Under the pieces are notes generated by a model, which worked only from the letters and a program-made list of their open reading frames with translations, searched no databases and had not been told where the DNA came from. Both the position numbers and the translations under genes were made by a program. Positions 1 through 11,229 of a stretch of DNA of 64,000 nt are shown one piece after another. This stretch comes from Diplonema papillatum (lineage: Eukaryota; Euglenozoa; Diplonemea; Diplonemida; Diplonemidae): the NCBI GenBank assembly GCA_030068145.1, contig JAPJBO010000175.1:1-64000 (forward strand), read 5' to 3'. Position 1 is the first letter of the stretch, and each line of letters opens with the position of its first letter.

Positions 1-2520
1 GGGGGGGGGCAATTGTTAGGGATCGCCAGAGAAAAAAAAACCCAAAAAAGAACGGCGATCGCAGAGCTTCCCCCCGTCTGCAAATGAAACTAGTGCAATG
101 TTGAGCATAACCATTCCAACACGTTTTTTGCGATCCCTCCCTTGAGTCCCTTCTCCCCTGAAAATAAAAAAAAAATAAGCCAGACATCAGAACGGCGTAT
201 ATCGTCGACCGCACAAAAGCGAACGACACCACAGGAAATATTATCAACCTCGGTTGATTATCGGCAACACAATCGGTACGAAACAAGGGCTCGGACGTTT
301 GTTCCAAGGAGGATACCTGGTGCTCGACACCGGTTACCTGCGCAGGAAGCAAGTTTGTGCGCAAAAAAGAGAAGTCTGCACTCTAACATCCCCAGACCTC
401 AAAAATTGGGGGGCGCGTCGAATAACACCAAAATGTGAAGGGTCTGTACGTTGATAGCAGGGACATCCCAAAGGTACCCTGCACGTACTTACGGGTTCTC
501 TTCCACTTCCTTCTCTCTCCCTCTCTTAAGAAAAATGAAACAGTCTAGAAGACTGTTGCCGACAGCGACAAAAATGAGAATAAAGCAAACTTATGGACTT
601 AATTTTGAGAAGAAAGACTTGATGCTAGCATGTCAAGCAGCAGCAGCAGTGTGCCTGCGAGGCCTACACACTAAAACTACAACCCGTAACCACATAGCCC
701 TTTCTTGCTCTAAGAGAACCCATTCATGAACGGTCACACGGAGACCCTAAAACCCCGGAATTTCAAGCGAACTTTAACTCTAAAACTACGCCAATTCTCC
801 CACCCATAGCACTCACCCCATCCCCTTCCTTCGTAAGAGAGCCACGGTGTTGTACACACACCATTCCAAGCACGTTCTTGCCCATTTTTACACCGCAAAA
901 CAGTCCAATCCCTCTCTGCTCTCTCGTGCGACCAGCCCCAACGCACAACGTGCTACGAGCACTGAATGCCTCCCGCTAAACCCCCAGAGTTCAAGCGAGT
1001 TTCCACTCCCACAATGCTAAAACAAAACCCCGAACCTCGAACGTGACCCCCAGAGAATGTCCAAGCTCGGAAGCTTTCACTCTATGCAGAACCGGAGACT
1101 CAAAAAAAAACCGGCTTCTAAAAACACAAAACAGTCCAAGAAAAAACCAAGCAGCCATCAGCAACGTCTTGTGTGGCGGCAGAGGGCTCTTTGAAAGAAA
1201 CCCAGAAGTGGAAAAAGACAAGGGGCGGATTTCCCCGTAGAAAGTCTTTTTCCCCAGTTGGCCATAAACTTCGGGTTCCCGCTGGTGGAGCACAAAAAGC
1301 ACCGGAAGGCAGGGATTTATACGTTATGGTTGGCCGTGGTGCCCACAACCACTTCTTCCAAAATTCTCCGATTCAGGTCGTCGTCCCTTCGGTGATCAGG
1401 CTTGTTCTGGGGATGATTGGGATGCACCAGACAGCACGACTAACTTGTACACGCCAAGTGGCGTGCATTTTCAAGAACTGGCAAGCACAACTTGACATGG
1501 ACAGGGCCGCAGGCGTGTTTTCTTTTTTTTTTTTTACCAAACATGCAATGTTGGAGGAAACAAGAACGCGTCACAGGCCTTCCACGGCGTTTCCTTGCGC
1601 CCTGTACCAAGAAACAAACGTCCAGGGCAAAGCGTTCAACGAAAAACAATTCCCTCCCCTCATCATTTTCCGATTCCAACCGTGGTTAGCCAGTGACGCG
1701 TCTTATTTTAAGAGGGGCAGCAGTCAGTTGTGAGACTGGCAGGCGAGCAGCGTCACCTCCCCCTAGTGAGCTCTCGGATCAAGCTGCGTCTGATGCAGCT
1801 GTTGTATGGATCGCCTACATACACTCAGCCGCGCGTGCCTTCATTGCGAAGGTTACTGCTGCGGCCTTCTGGGTGGCAGCTGTGTCAGGTCAAGTAGCGA
1901 GATCTGAGGCCCTGTGATGGCTGAGTGCACACCTAAGCAGGGCTGCATCCTCGTGTTGTAGCCGTGTTGTGTATAAGGCTTCGTGGGGTTCTGGTCAACC
2001 ACCTCATCAGTATAGGGCACAAACCTTTTTCGACAGTGATTGGACAGTCGGGATTGCCGGGGGCGGGTCTCCGTGAAGAAGAAAATTGTAGAGCAAGACC
2101 TGCCCCCTGCGCCTGCTGTCTCCGGCTGCTTCGGCAGACGACACATACTACTACTACTACTGCCAAAAAAGAAAAATGAACAACAACCACAGGGGTGTAT
2201 GTAACCCGGGACCCCGGACCCGGGTTTTTGAAAACGCAACTTTTTTCTAGTTTCTTACAGGGATTTTTTTCTAACTTTCACTGCACATGCACTTTTTTTC
2301 TAGGTTTGGGTTGTGTGTAGTCGGAGAGGTTGGCCTACTGACATACTGATCTGCACCTGTGTACTCACAGAAACCAGCCACAGTCAATCAAACAGGATGT
2401 GTTCCTCTTCTCGAATTCTCTATGTACACGGTGCACTAGTCATGCCATTTACTAGTCACTTACTACGTATCTTACTAGTCATAAATCTATTGTTACTGTT
2501 ATAAATCAGATGTGTATTGT
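1..2520. other. Repeat-rich intergenic DNA, no supported gene
   Basis: No open frame here has recognisable domains. The longest (1173-1733, plus) runs through low-complexity and repeat sequence. A copy of dispersed motif D4 lies at 733-786, weaker D4-like pieces at about 975-1020 and 1080-1110, D6-like pieces at 95-130 and 830-885, and a D5-like piece at 185-275. A short (ACT)n run is at 2147-2162. I see nothing else. Confidence 0.6.
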
Positions 2521-2755
2521 TTCATGACGTGTTGCCAAGAAAGCGAAGACCGTGGCTGTCCGCCCTGCTGTTGCAGATTACTGCCAAGCGCTCTTGAATG
2601 ATCCCGGCACACTGCTACAGTACCTCAACACTCGCCTTCTTCGCATGGCTCTTTTGCTTCCCGAAGGACAGTCTCTGGTGGACAGTAGTGACAACCACAA
2701 AGAGGTGCACCCTGTCGGGTACACAAACGTGCAGTTGTGCCGCAACTGGGACTTT
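2521..2755 (+). repeat. Dispersed repeat D12, copy 1
   Basis: This stretch shares several blocks with 13888-14250, including a GTGTTGCCAAGAA start, a CGCCCTGCTGTYGCAGAT block and a block around GTAGTGACAACCACAAAG. The copies are colinear but interrupted. Neither has inverted ends that I can see, and its class is unknown. Confidence 0.6.
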
Positions 2756-2851
2756 TAGTAACTCCGAGCAACTTATGGACAGTTACGTGGGAGGACTTTT
2801 TATATATAAGGCCCTGTAGTTGTCGTCGGGGGAAAAAAAACATCTGTACGG

Positions 2852-3035
2852 ACGGGAACATTTCCGGAACAACGGTTGCACATGAACGACAAAACGAAGC
2901 CAACGAAAAAGTGCTGATGAAACCCCCCCAGAGAGGTTAATACCCTGTACACGCGAAGAACAAGAAACTTTGGTCAGTTGATGCTGATCGTTGCTTCGTG
3001 TATCAGTGCAAGCCCCAACTCCGGAAATGTTCCTG
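2852..3035 (+). mobile_element. MITE-like element M2, degraded copy
   Basis: The ends are inverted: GGGAACATTTCCGGAACAAC at the left and CTCCGGAAATGTTC at the right. The interior contains GAACAAGAAACTTTGGTCAG, shared with the copies at 8082-8300 and 27118-27352. This copy is shorter than those. There is no coding capacity, so it is a non-autonomous DNA element by structure. Confidence 0.7.
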
Positions 3036-3280
3036 CTCTCATCGCACGACTAAGACTAAGAACCCCCCCTTCCCAGAATCCAGAACCAGAGCCAACTGAA
3101 AAAATACCACGTATACAACGGAGACTCAGAGAATACGGGCCTCTCCAAACACGAATCAGTCTAAGAAACTAAGATGCGCAACAAACCCCAAACGCACAAA
3201 ATCAAGCGAACTTCAACTCTAGAATGCGTTGCGAGACAAGAAAGCATCCGAAAGTCACCCGGAGACACTCGTTTTTTTAC

Positions 3281-3562
3281 ACATAAGCGCCAGCTTGAAA
3301 GGAAATGCTCGACGATGCCGCCCGACAAAAAACAGAAGGGATCCCAAGTGCTGTAACCACCGAACCACGTGTTGAACGGACGTGAGGTCATGCGGGTCTA
3401 CCCCTACACGACAAATCTCACAAACACAACAGGTCAAACTCCTGAGTGAGAAAGCAGCACGCGAAGAACAAATCAGATTGTGTTTGTATTGTATTTGCCC
3501 CCTACCTCTATATTTACTCCTTTCCATTCGGAGTCGAAGCAGCTACGTAAAGTATTTTCCAT
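3281..3562 (+). mobile_element. MITE-like element M3, copy 1
   Basis: About 280 bp with inverted ends (AAATGCTCGACGATGCCGC at the left; the reverse complement of an AAAATAC..GTAGCTGC end at the right). Near-identical copies lie at 31665-31955, 58404-58675 and, in reverse, 41670-41985. The short ORFs seen in each copy are shared because the DNA is shared; they are not evidence of a gene. Confidence 0.8.
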
Positions 3563-3862
3563 CTGTCTTTGTCAAGAGCTGCGACCCTTGTTCGAAGAAG
3601 GCTCGATGCTAGCATCAAACATTCAGGCGGAATTCTGACCGAATAAACTACGATTTCCTCTTTCTCTTTTATCTGCGGTGGTACTTCGCAGATTTGTCGT
3701 CATAAAAACAAGACTAGTCAACGTGTTCCAGCGAGTCGCAGTCACCAGTAGGGCAGGCCCCTGAGTTCTTGAACTGATTGCTCAGCGATCCCTGTTCGAG
3801 ATGGAATTGCCTGTGCTCTGTGGTCCTGGCTGCGACGAGCTACGAACACCCGCCTGAAAAAC

Positions 3863-3995
3863 CACTCACCGCTGTCCTGTCTGGAGATGCTCATGTTCCA
3901 TGCTGGTGGTCCTCCTTGTATGTCCGTGGCTTAAAGGGCACTTTACGCGGTGTCGAGCCTAACCATTCCAGGTCCATCCCAAGCACGTTCTGCAT
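3863..3995 (+). repeat. Dispersed repeat D6, diverged copy
   Basis: Shares ACTCACCGCTGTCCTGTCTG, GTCCGTGGCTTAAAGG and CCAAGCACGTTCT blocks with the copies at 39478-39630 and 21822-21906. Class unknown. Confidence 0.6.
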
Positions 3996-4309
3996 TCCCC
4001 TTCCCTTGCTTTGACATGCTTTGACAGGAAATACTGGAAGACGCAACTTTCAGGATGAATTGATATGCAACGTTCGAATCTGCGGTCAAAGACACAACCC
4101 GCAGCAGGTCGCGCTCTCTCATGCTCTCTACACGCAAAATGTGAGTGCCGCGTCACTCTTCCACCCACGGGCTTTGTTTAGGATCATCCCCCTCTCCTCT
4201 TCCGCTAGCACATTAAACAAAGATCTTCATCTCCCATTGTTCGCCCCTAAGATCTGGAAAACAGTCACGATCGGCACCGGAACAGGACCGAGAGTCCCCG
4301 TCGAAAAGA

Positions 4310-4825
4310 CCCACTGATGAGCTCTAAGTTCGGACCGGTTTGCGTTAACGCGAAAAGCGAGACGAACAAAAGCGGTGTGCACAGCACCGCTGAAGAAGAA
4401 AGAAGAAAGAAAAAGGCCGCTCCAGGTCCAGGAACGTGACGGTCAACCACAGCTTGCAAAGCTTGAGTCGGAGGCAGCACAGTGTTACAACCCCCGTCCG
4501 CTCTGCCCTGTGGCTGACCGTCTCGACGAGCTTTTTCTCAGCGCGAGCGCCAAGCCCCAAGGTGCGCCACGCCTTGATGCTTTAGTTGGAAAATCGGTAG
4601 CCACTTGACCCGTAGGCCTGTGGCTCTGCAGTACCGCCGTACACGTGAAGCTTGGCTCCCGTGTAGCAGGCTTTCCCTGGCACCGCTGAAACAAAGAAAA
4701 CGGGTACCTTCATTTCTTACGTACAGTTCCGTACCTTCTTCACTTCTCGCTTTCATTGGAGAATACTTGACGCCAGCATCGACGATGAGAGGCAGTCTTC
4801 TGCCCAAACGTTAAACTAAGATTCC
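4310..4825 (+). repeat. Dispersed repeat D7, copy 1
   Basis: Begins at CCACTGATGAGCTCTAAG and ends near a block reading GATGAGAGGCAGTCTTCTGC then AACTAAGATTCCCCC. The same start and end, with different middle parts, are found at 30091-30340, where the repeat supplies the 3' end of the RING gene reading frame. Terminal pieces also occur at 30452-30510 and 58147-58200. Confidence 0.65.
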
Positions 4826-5107
4826 CCCCTACATAACGTAAACCAAGCCAGGTTGTCGTCAATTCTTCTAACTCAAAGACGAAGCAGGCTCAACAAAGCC
4901 GCTGTTCAAAAAAAGAAAATCAATCTTTCGCTTTTCTTTAATAAGATGTCTAGCCGACTCAAAAAAAAAGTAGAGTCCCCATTCCTTTGATGCAAAAAAT
5001 ATTTTTTTCGCCCCCGGCTGCGCCACCATCGGTGCAACAATCATCTTTGACAGGGCCACGGCTCGCTCCGCGCCCACGGCGCAACGACTTGCGCCCGCCG
5101 TAGTAGT

Positions 5108-5530
<423 letters not shown>

Positions 5531-5740
5531 AATAGAATCCCTGGACGTGAAACTAAAGGAGCTGACATCCGGCTGCCTCCGGGTAGCTCAAAACAGATAA
5601 ACAGCGCCCTCGGGCGTGCTCACAAAACAATGGTGCTGCGCGGAGCGCTAACACTGAGATGGACGACAGGGTGGCTGGACGCACTTCCCGTAATCCTCTA
5701 GCAACGTCCTCAGACGTGAGAAAATAGAAATAGGCCGACA

Positions 5741-7738
5741 TCACGCAATGCAGAAAGGGACGCGAGGAGGCGGAATGCCTTGCCTGTATGGGTCTCGTGT
5801 CCATACGTCCGCTAATTGCTCAGCGGTCGGAACCCACACAGTCTCGAGAACACATTGGTGTTCTTCCAACACGTCGCGGACCTGGCAGAGGATGAAGTTC
5901 CCGAGTTGGGTCTTCGACTTCCAATTCCTCAGACAGTTCACGGCGGGCAAGTTGTCGACAAAGATTCTTATTGTCGATAGCGGAGAGCGCGAAGCCGCGT
6001 ACGCAATAGCAAACTTTGCCGCCGTTAATTCGGCAAAGAAGATATGCTGCGGGATATCTCTCCACGGTCCCCACATTGCCATGGAATCCACTAGCCAGGC
6101 CCATCCCTGCATGCTGGCGTCGGACCATGCCTCGACGAGGGTATCCCGCTGCTGCATGTCGAACGTGACCCACCGGTTCCCCGACAGACGCCGCCTCACC
6201 CCAGCAAGGAAAGGAAGGACGTCGTCGCTCACTCGAACCAGCGACTCCCAGCCCAGGGTGCCTGTTAGGACCTGATGCGCCAGTGTCCCCATCCACGCAA
6301 GCACCGGGCTCACTCTGCAAAGCGGCGTGCCCCACACCGTCCACGCCCAGATGGCGGTCCCGACGACCTTCCAGATCCCGCGCACGGTCATCTGTGCCGA
6401 CTCAGCTGAGCAAAACAGCAGGTGCGCTTTTCTCGCCCACTCCTGTTTCAGCCTGTACGTCTTCGCCGCGAGGTCGAATTCTACCCCGAGGACGACTGGT
6501 TTCGAGCTGGGCTCGAGGACGGACTTCTCGTCGTTGACTGTCATGCGCACCTTGCGGGCACGCCGCAAAACTCGGTCGCGCACGGCGCGAAGCGCATCCG
6601 GACAGTCTTCAACGAGGGCCCAGTCGTCGTACCAGACTATCTTATCGTCCCCGGCAGGCTCCGTGATGACAAGCGCCGAGTCCTGCGCAATCACGGGCGA
6701 GAAAGACCAGCCCATCGTCAGCCGGCGCCACCTATACAGAGCCACGCCCCCGTCGAGCTTCCTTGTGCGGAGCCCGAAGAAAGCTGACGTCGACCGTCCT
6801 ACTGGGAACTGGAAGAAGTAGGACTTCAGGTCAACGACGACTGCGTACGACTTCGACATCATCTTGGCGATGACCTCGTCGACACGCAAGAGGCTGAACT
6901 TCGGCGGGGGCTCCATCAGCTCGTTCAGCGGGCGGCCGTCAACGATGGCCCGCGAGTGCTGTTCGCCCTTTTCAACAGCAAAAGCCGGAAGGACGCACTT
7001 CAGCGGCTCCGAACGGGGGACGCGCTCCACAAACCCAACGCTTTCCAGCGTCTGCGCATGGCGGGCAAACGCGTCGCTCTTCCGACCCGGCACGAGAGGA
7101 GTGCCCAACAACTTCCGTCGGAAGGAGTGCCCGTCCGTTAGGAGGTCAAGCAAGCCGTGCAAGCGGGCCCCGGGGCCGGCGAGGCTCCGGAGCTTGCGGA
7201 GATCGATCGGCGGCACTGCCGTGACGTCTAGCGGCCTCGCAGATCTCGGGGCACCGATGCCCGGAATGAGACCTCTCGTTTCTGGTGGGAGGTACCCGAG
7301 AGGAACTGCGGTAGGAGGGTCGTAGAAATGGGGGTGGAGCCGGAGGAAAAGCCTCCTCCCCCTGAGCAACCTGGACCTTCGCGACTTCAACCCCCTGACC
7401 TGCCGAGGCGAGAAGCCGGCGTCGGGCAAGGGTTGTTTCTGTCGTGTCGGGAAACGGCTGTCGCAAAGGGTAGGATGAGCTAATTCCGAGTGCCCGGGTG
7501 CATTCGTGGAAGCGCTTCCCGGGTCTTCGCGTTGTGCGGCGTTGCCAGCCGGAGGCGGGAGTAGAGCCTCCGTCGTACTCCCGCCAGGTCCTTCAAGTCT
7601 GCAGTCGGCCAGGGGGGACCAGTCCCCAGACGACCGTTCCATGCCGGTCTTCAGCTCCGACCGGCTTTCTCCCCCTTTCCCGCCGGCGAACGGGGGGCCG
7701 CCGACTCCCCGGGCTCGCAAGGGTTCCATACCCGCCAC
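5741..7738 (-). CDS. Reverse transcriptase-RNase H protein of DIRS-like element
   Basis: A 665-aa protein. The first 170 residues or so are Pro/Arg/Gly-rich with no recognised domain. The RT domain follows: motif A around VVVDLKSYFFQFPVG, motif B around TMGWSFSPVIAQ, and catalytic motif C in IVWYDDWALV. The last 200 residues are an RNase H with the four acidic sites in the usual order: D in WSDASMQGW, E in FFAELTAAKFA, D in IFVDNLPAVN and D in EQLADVWTRDP. The protein would copy the element RNA into DNA and remove the RNA strand. The RT style (YDD, short connection to RNase H, no aspartic protease or integrase) fits the DIRS order better than Ty1/Ty3 elements. It is a single open frame, unlike the decayed LINE at 54-57 kb. 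I chose the first Met of the open frame; a later start is possible because the N-terminal part is unrecognised. Confidence 0.85.
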   Translation of the reverse strand: MAGMEPLRARGVGGPPFAGGKGGESRSELKTGMERSSGDWSPLADCRLEGPGGSTTEALLPPPAGNAAQREDPGSASTNAPGHSELAHPTLCDSRFPTRQKQPLPDAGFSPRQVRGLKSRRSRLLRGRRLFLRLHPHFYDPPTAVPLGYLPPETRGLIPGIGAPRSARPLDVTAVPPIDLRKLRSLAGPGARLHGLLDLLTDGHSFRRKLLGTPLVPGRKSDAFARHAQTLESVGFVERVPRSEPLKCVLPAFAVEKGEQHSRAIVDGRPLNELMEPPPKFSLLRVDEVIAKMMSKSYAVVVDLKSYFFQFPVGRSTSAFFGLRTRKLDGGVALYRWRRLTMGWSFSPVIAQDSALVITEPAGDDKIVWYDDWALVEDCPDALRAVRDRVLRRARKVRMTVNDEKSVLEPSSKPVVLGVEFDLAAKTYRLKQEWARKAHLLFCSAESAQMTVRGIWKVVGTAIWAWTVWGTPLCRVSPVLAWMGTLAHQVLTGTLGWESLVRVSDDVLPFLAGVRRRLSGNRWVTFDMQQRDTLVEAWSDASMQGWAWLVDSMAMWGPWRDIPQHIFFAELTAAKFAIAYAASRSPLSTIRIFVDNLPAVNCLRNWKSKTQLGNFILCQVRDVLEEHQCVLETVWVPTAEQLADVWTRDPYRQGIPPPRVPFCIA

Positions 7739-7891
7739 TCCCGGGTGGCCTTGTCGGCAGCTTCCTCAGCCGCCGCCCAGTCAGGATCCATCAGCCGACG
7801 GCTGGTCCGTGCGGCCCGGCGGCGCGTGCTACCCGTGTGTACCGGCATTTTTCCCGGAGGGTAGTGTATGATTAGGAGGAGAATGGAAATA

Positions 7892-8009
7892 AAATGAAAG
7901 CGAGAATGTGGGGTAAGCCCTGATTATTTGATTCACGGTTAAACGAAGCTAGCGCACAAGGTTTGCCTGATCTCGCACCTACTTTCCGATACCAAATAGA
8001 TGCTCTATT

Positions 8010-8015
<6 letters not shown>
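7892..8015 (-). repeat. A1 repeat plus first 20 bp of B, 5' end of DIRS-like element
   Basis: A1 (7912-8015) matches A2 (5351-5454) at 103 of 104 positions. The adjacent 20 bp (7892-7911) equal the inner 20 bp of B. Transcription on the minus strand would begin in or near A1, upstream of the RT ORF. Confidence 0.9.

Positions 8016-8043
<28 letters not shown>
8016..8043 (+). repeat. (CT)n remainder on the far side of the insertion
   Basis: A 28-bp CT run that continues the tract ending at 5274, followed by a T-run. Confidence 0.9.
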
Positions 8044-8051
<8 letters not shown>

Positions 8052-8081
8052 TGCGTTTTTAATAGTACATCTGTACTGACG

Positions 8082-8300
8082 GGAACATTTCCGGAAGAAC
8101 GGTTGCACATGAAAGAGAAAACGAAGCCAACGAAAAAGTGCTAGTACAGGGAAACCCCCCCCCCCAGAGAGGTTTATACCCTGTACACGCGAAGAACAAG
8201 AAACTTTTGCCTTTATCATTTTCATCACCTTTGGTCAGTTTTGATGCTGATCGTCCGTTGCTTCGTTTATCAGTGCAAGCCCCAACTCCGGAAATGTTCT
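8082..8300 (+). mobile_element. MITE-like element M2, best-preserved copy
   Basis: Inverted ends GAACATTTCCGGA at the left and TCCGGAAATGTTC at the right, extended inward by a GGTTGCAC / GTGCAAGCCCC pair. Length about 220 bp, no ORF. Colinear relatives lie at 2852-3035, 27118-27352 and, more diverged, 36990-37185. Confidence 0.8.
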
Positions 8301-8321
8301 CTTCTATCACGGTTGTGATAC

Positions 8322-8486
8322 GAGTCGTTTATTGTATTTTATTGTATTCTTGTTGTACAGGTTTTCGTTTGTTATTGTATACAATACTGTACAATAATCC
8401 ATTAATTTACAATAGTTTACGATAATGTACAAGAATGTATAAGAATTTACAATAATATACAATACATTATTGTACGACTCAGTCCC
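8322..8486. mobile_element. AT-rich foldback element
   Basis: A stretch of about 165 bp starts ACGAGTCGTTTATTGTATT and ends with its approximate reverse complement, finishing ATTGTACGACTCAG. The interior is built from TTGTACAATA-like words in both orientations. It would fold into a long imperfect hairpin and looks like a small MITE. Only one copy is seen in the window. Confidence 0.55.
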
Positions 8487-8489
8487 AGC

Positions 8490-9322
8490 GATCCTGATGC
8501 TCCAGCAGCAATCAGGCACTCTTCTGATATCCTAGAAATGACGGGAACTGCCTCCCTTTTCTGCAAATAGAACACATGGCCCACGGTTCTGACTGCCAAA
8601 CTCCTGCAGAAGGGAAGAAACTCCACGAAAAGGTCAACGAACAAACTGGGCCGCAACAAGAAACTGCAGTGCACTTAAACAACTGCGAGATCGAGAAAGG
8701 ATTGAGCAGAACAGCAAACTCGAAAAGGCTTTCCCAGATGTTGAAGACTGCAATACATAGTCCGAACAGTTACCAAAAGTGCGCGTACTCCATGACCCCT
8801 TTAGGCGCATCAGGCGCACCTGGATTTGCCACCCAATTCGAAAAGTTAGTTTGCAGAGATGTATATTCCGTTGCGGGAAGCTTCTGACAGCTATCTCGCT
8901 GCACCCAGTTGCAGCAGATATCTGAATGAAAGGGGCAGTATTTCCGTTCACGCCCTGGAGAGCATGCTCGGTCGGGGAAACGAGAAAGAACGAATTACGA
9001 TGTATTCACTTCCCTGCTGCGTTAGACCCTGAAAACGTCGTTTTGAAGCAAACGTCTGTATCAAGGGTCTTCACCTCGGGAAACCTTCACTTCAATTTCC
9101 GGACTGAACTGAGTCCGAAGTGAAGATTGCCGAAGTGAAGATTGTCGAAGTGAAGATCCACCAAGACGTCCTCCTCGCCAAGACACCTGTCGTGGCAATT
9201 GCCTTTCCGAATGCTTGTCGCTCTCACCACGAATTGGGAGAACCTACAAAGCCAAAAGCAGTACCGACCCCCCCGTTCGTGAGAAAAGGCGGAAAATAAA
9301 AACTGTGTTGCTACCGGCATCT
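8490..9322. other. Intergenic, short 15-bp tandem repeat at 9107-9157
   Basis: No supported gene. Around 9107-9157 the word CGAAGTGAAGATTG repeats about three times, with weaker related words (CTTCACTTC) just upstream. The rest is unremarkable. Confidence 0.5.
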
Positions 9323-9653
9323 GTCCTTTATGGTCCCCGCCGCTTTGACGGCATGTTTCTCCGGCCGAATGTTTCTAAGTAGTAGTGGGGCGACCGGATA
9401 CTCCTCGGAGAGATGGTCCCTGCACTCTAACTCGTCTCTCTCTCTCTTTCTCTAAGTTCCCTGTGGGTTGGGTGCTAATCGGGCAAGGGGACGATTCGGA
9501 GGCTTAAGGATTCGGAATTAGCAAATAATGCAGGCGAACCTCCCTCCTCTTACAGTCCCGACCTCGCTCCCCTCGATCGATTTTGCGTTAATCGCCCCGA
9601 TGGCTTCACGTTTCTCACCGAAGAATAGAGTGAAGGTCCGAACGTGATCCCCC

Positions 9654-9715
<62 letters not shown>

Positions 9716-11052
9716 CTACGAAGAAGCCTGAACGCTAGCATTAAGCTTTGCATGGGAGACATCTGCAGACCCGTAAAGCTTGGCGATGGAAAGCAACAGA
9801 ACATATGTCGTTGCAGTTCCAGGAAATGCGAGCACTAGCTCAGCCCAGGCCGGCACTTCTCGCGGACCCGCTGAAGGCCGATGGCATGGAGCGAGGCCTG
9901 CTGCCACAGCATCGATTTCGGGACCGAATTCCTCGGCCAAGGGCTGCTTCTGAGCCTCGACTCTCTTACTCGGCTCGAGCTCCAAACTTCGGTATTTAGA
10001 GTGTATTTGTGGACTGCCGTTCTTTTTACCCAGTTTGCTACAGCACGCGGCCAGGTTCGTGCCTGACGCAAGTCCACGATGGACTGCGGACCCTACTGTG
10101 GTCTTTCCCCCCTTGTGCAGGCCCCCGAAACAGAATTTTGTTCTTTTTCGCCAAGTATGCTGAAGTTTATACAGTCGATGCCGCTCGGCGAATGCGCAAT
10201 CAAGTATAAGGAATTCTCTTAATACACCCAGTACACCCCTCCACGTGAGTAAATGAGCGTTTGGACATTCTCGCTGTGCCATACAGTACGCAGCGAAACG
10301 AAGGGAACACATTAGTCTCGACTCGCGTGGCACGCGGGAGAACTCCATTGAACTGAAGGGGAAGCTCGGGATGTTGTGATTGGCGCTGAGGGTCACTAAG
10401 GGCCAAGTCCGCAATCAGGGTCGAGCACTGCCTGCTTGCCTAGATTGTTGTTTTCAGGACAGGAAATCAGCCCGAACTCACGCTGCAGATTTCGCGGTTT
10501 TCTACCCGAGGTAGGGATCTATCTTCTCGAACGAGGCCGCTTGCGATGGGTGGATCAGAGGAAAAAAGAAGAGAACCCGCAAACCTGCATCGTAGCAATC
10601 CGGCGACCCCCTCCCTCCACCACTCTCCACCTCTGCCACCTGCACACCCCAATACAGGCTTCTTGCCTTACTTTCGATCATATACCCAACATACAGGCGT
10701 CCTGCCCTGCTTTCAGTCCAACTAGGAAAAAGGCTTGCGAAGAAGCGACCAGCACCTGCTTCCGTTGCTGACTTAGGGAGGTCCCAAAAAATAATTGCTT
10801 CCCCCCCGAAAAGCAAAGCATCTGCACACACCCACACACGCGTTGCGAATAGGCTTTCCGACGCTGATGCAACAAAACCGCAAAACAGCCCGCACTCTCG
10901 GCGTCACTGGGAAACTAAAGCAGCACCTATATTCGGTTTTGTGGTGACCGTGCGTGACCCACTTGTCCTGGATAATTAACAAGAAACTTCATGTGCTGTG
11001 TTATGGCACCACATGTGGCCACGTACTATATCTTTTCGCACGGTGTGATCCA
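9323..11052 (+). repeat. 1.73-kb duplicated unit, copy 1
   Basis: Colinear with 16573-18332 at a level I judge above 97%, apart from small indels and one inverted segment (9641-9862 here). It contains the CT-bearing head sequence at 9376-9460 and a second CT run at 9655-9712. Copy 2 has about 70 extra bp at 17591-17663, absent here after 10382. Several short ORFs are shared between copies but none shows a domain. Neither clear terminal inverted repeats nor a target duplication flank the unit. Confidence 0.85.
9641..9862 (+). repeat. Segment inverted relative to copy 2, flanked by GGTCCG and CGGACC
   Basis: The 222 bp between GGTCCG (9635-9640) and CGGACC (9863-9868) match the reverse complement of 16883-17066 in copy 2, where the same two 6-bp inverted words form the borders. 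Most of the length difference is in the CT run. Confidence 0.9.
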
Positions 11053-11226
11053 GATCCCGAGCTATCCCACCCTCCAGATGACGATTTTTGCGATTCCTGA
11101 GCTATCCCATCCCACCCTCTACACCGCGCTAATCACAATTTCCCGAGCTAACCCACCCTCTAGGTGGCGCGTTTTGCAGTTTCCTGAGCTATCCCACCTT
11201 CCACACCGCATTATTTGCAAACTCTT
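11053..11226 (+). repeat. Imperfect tandem repeat, period about 50-60 bp
   Basis: The word GAGCTATCCCACC recurs about four times (near 11059, 11099, 11145 and 11188), each followed by a G/C-rich then T-rich stretch. It starts exactly where duplicated unit 1 ends. Confidence 0.6.
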
Positions 11227-11229
11227 GAG

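Noticed and set aside
1173-1733. 186-codon plus-strand ORF
   Set aside because: No domain, repeat-like flanks, phenylalanine run from a T-tract; coding composition unlike the two host genes.
3161-3612. Short ORFs recurring at 3.2, 31.7, 41.8 and 58.5 kb
   Set aside because: They recur because MITE M3 recurs; frames are not preserved consistently between copies.
5748-7875. Plus-strand ORFs of 120-175 codons inside the retroelement
   Set aside because: Shadows of the minus-strand RT-RNase H gene.
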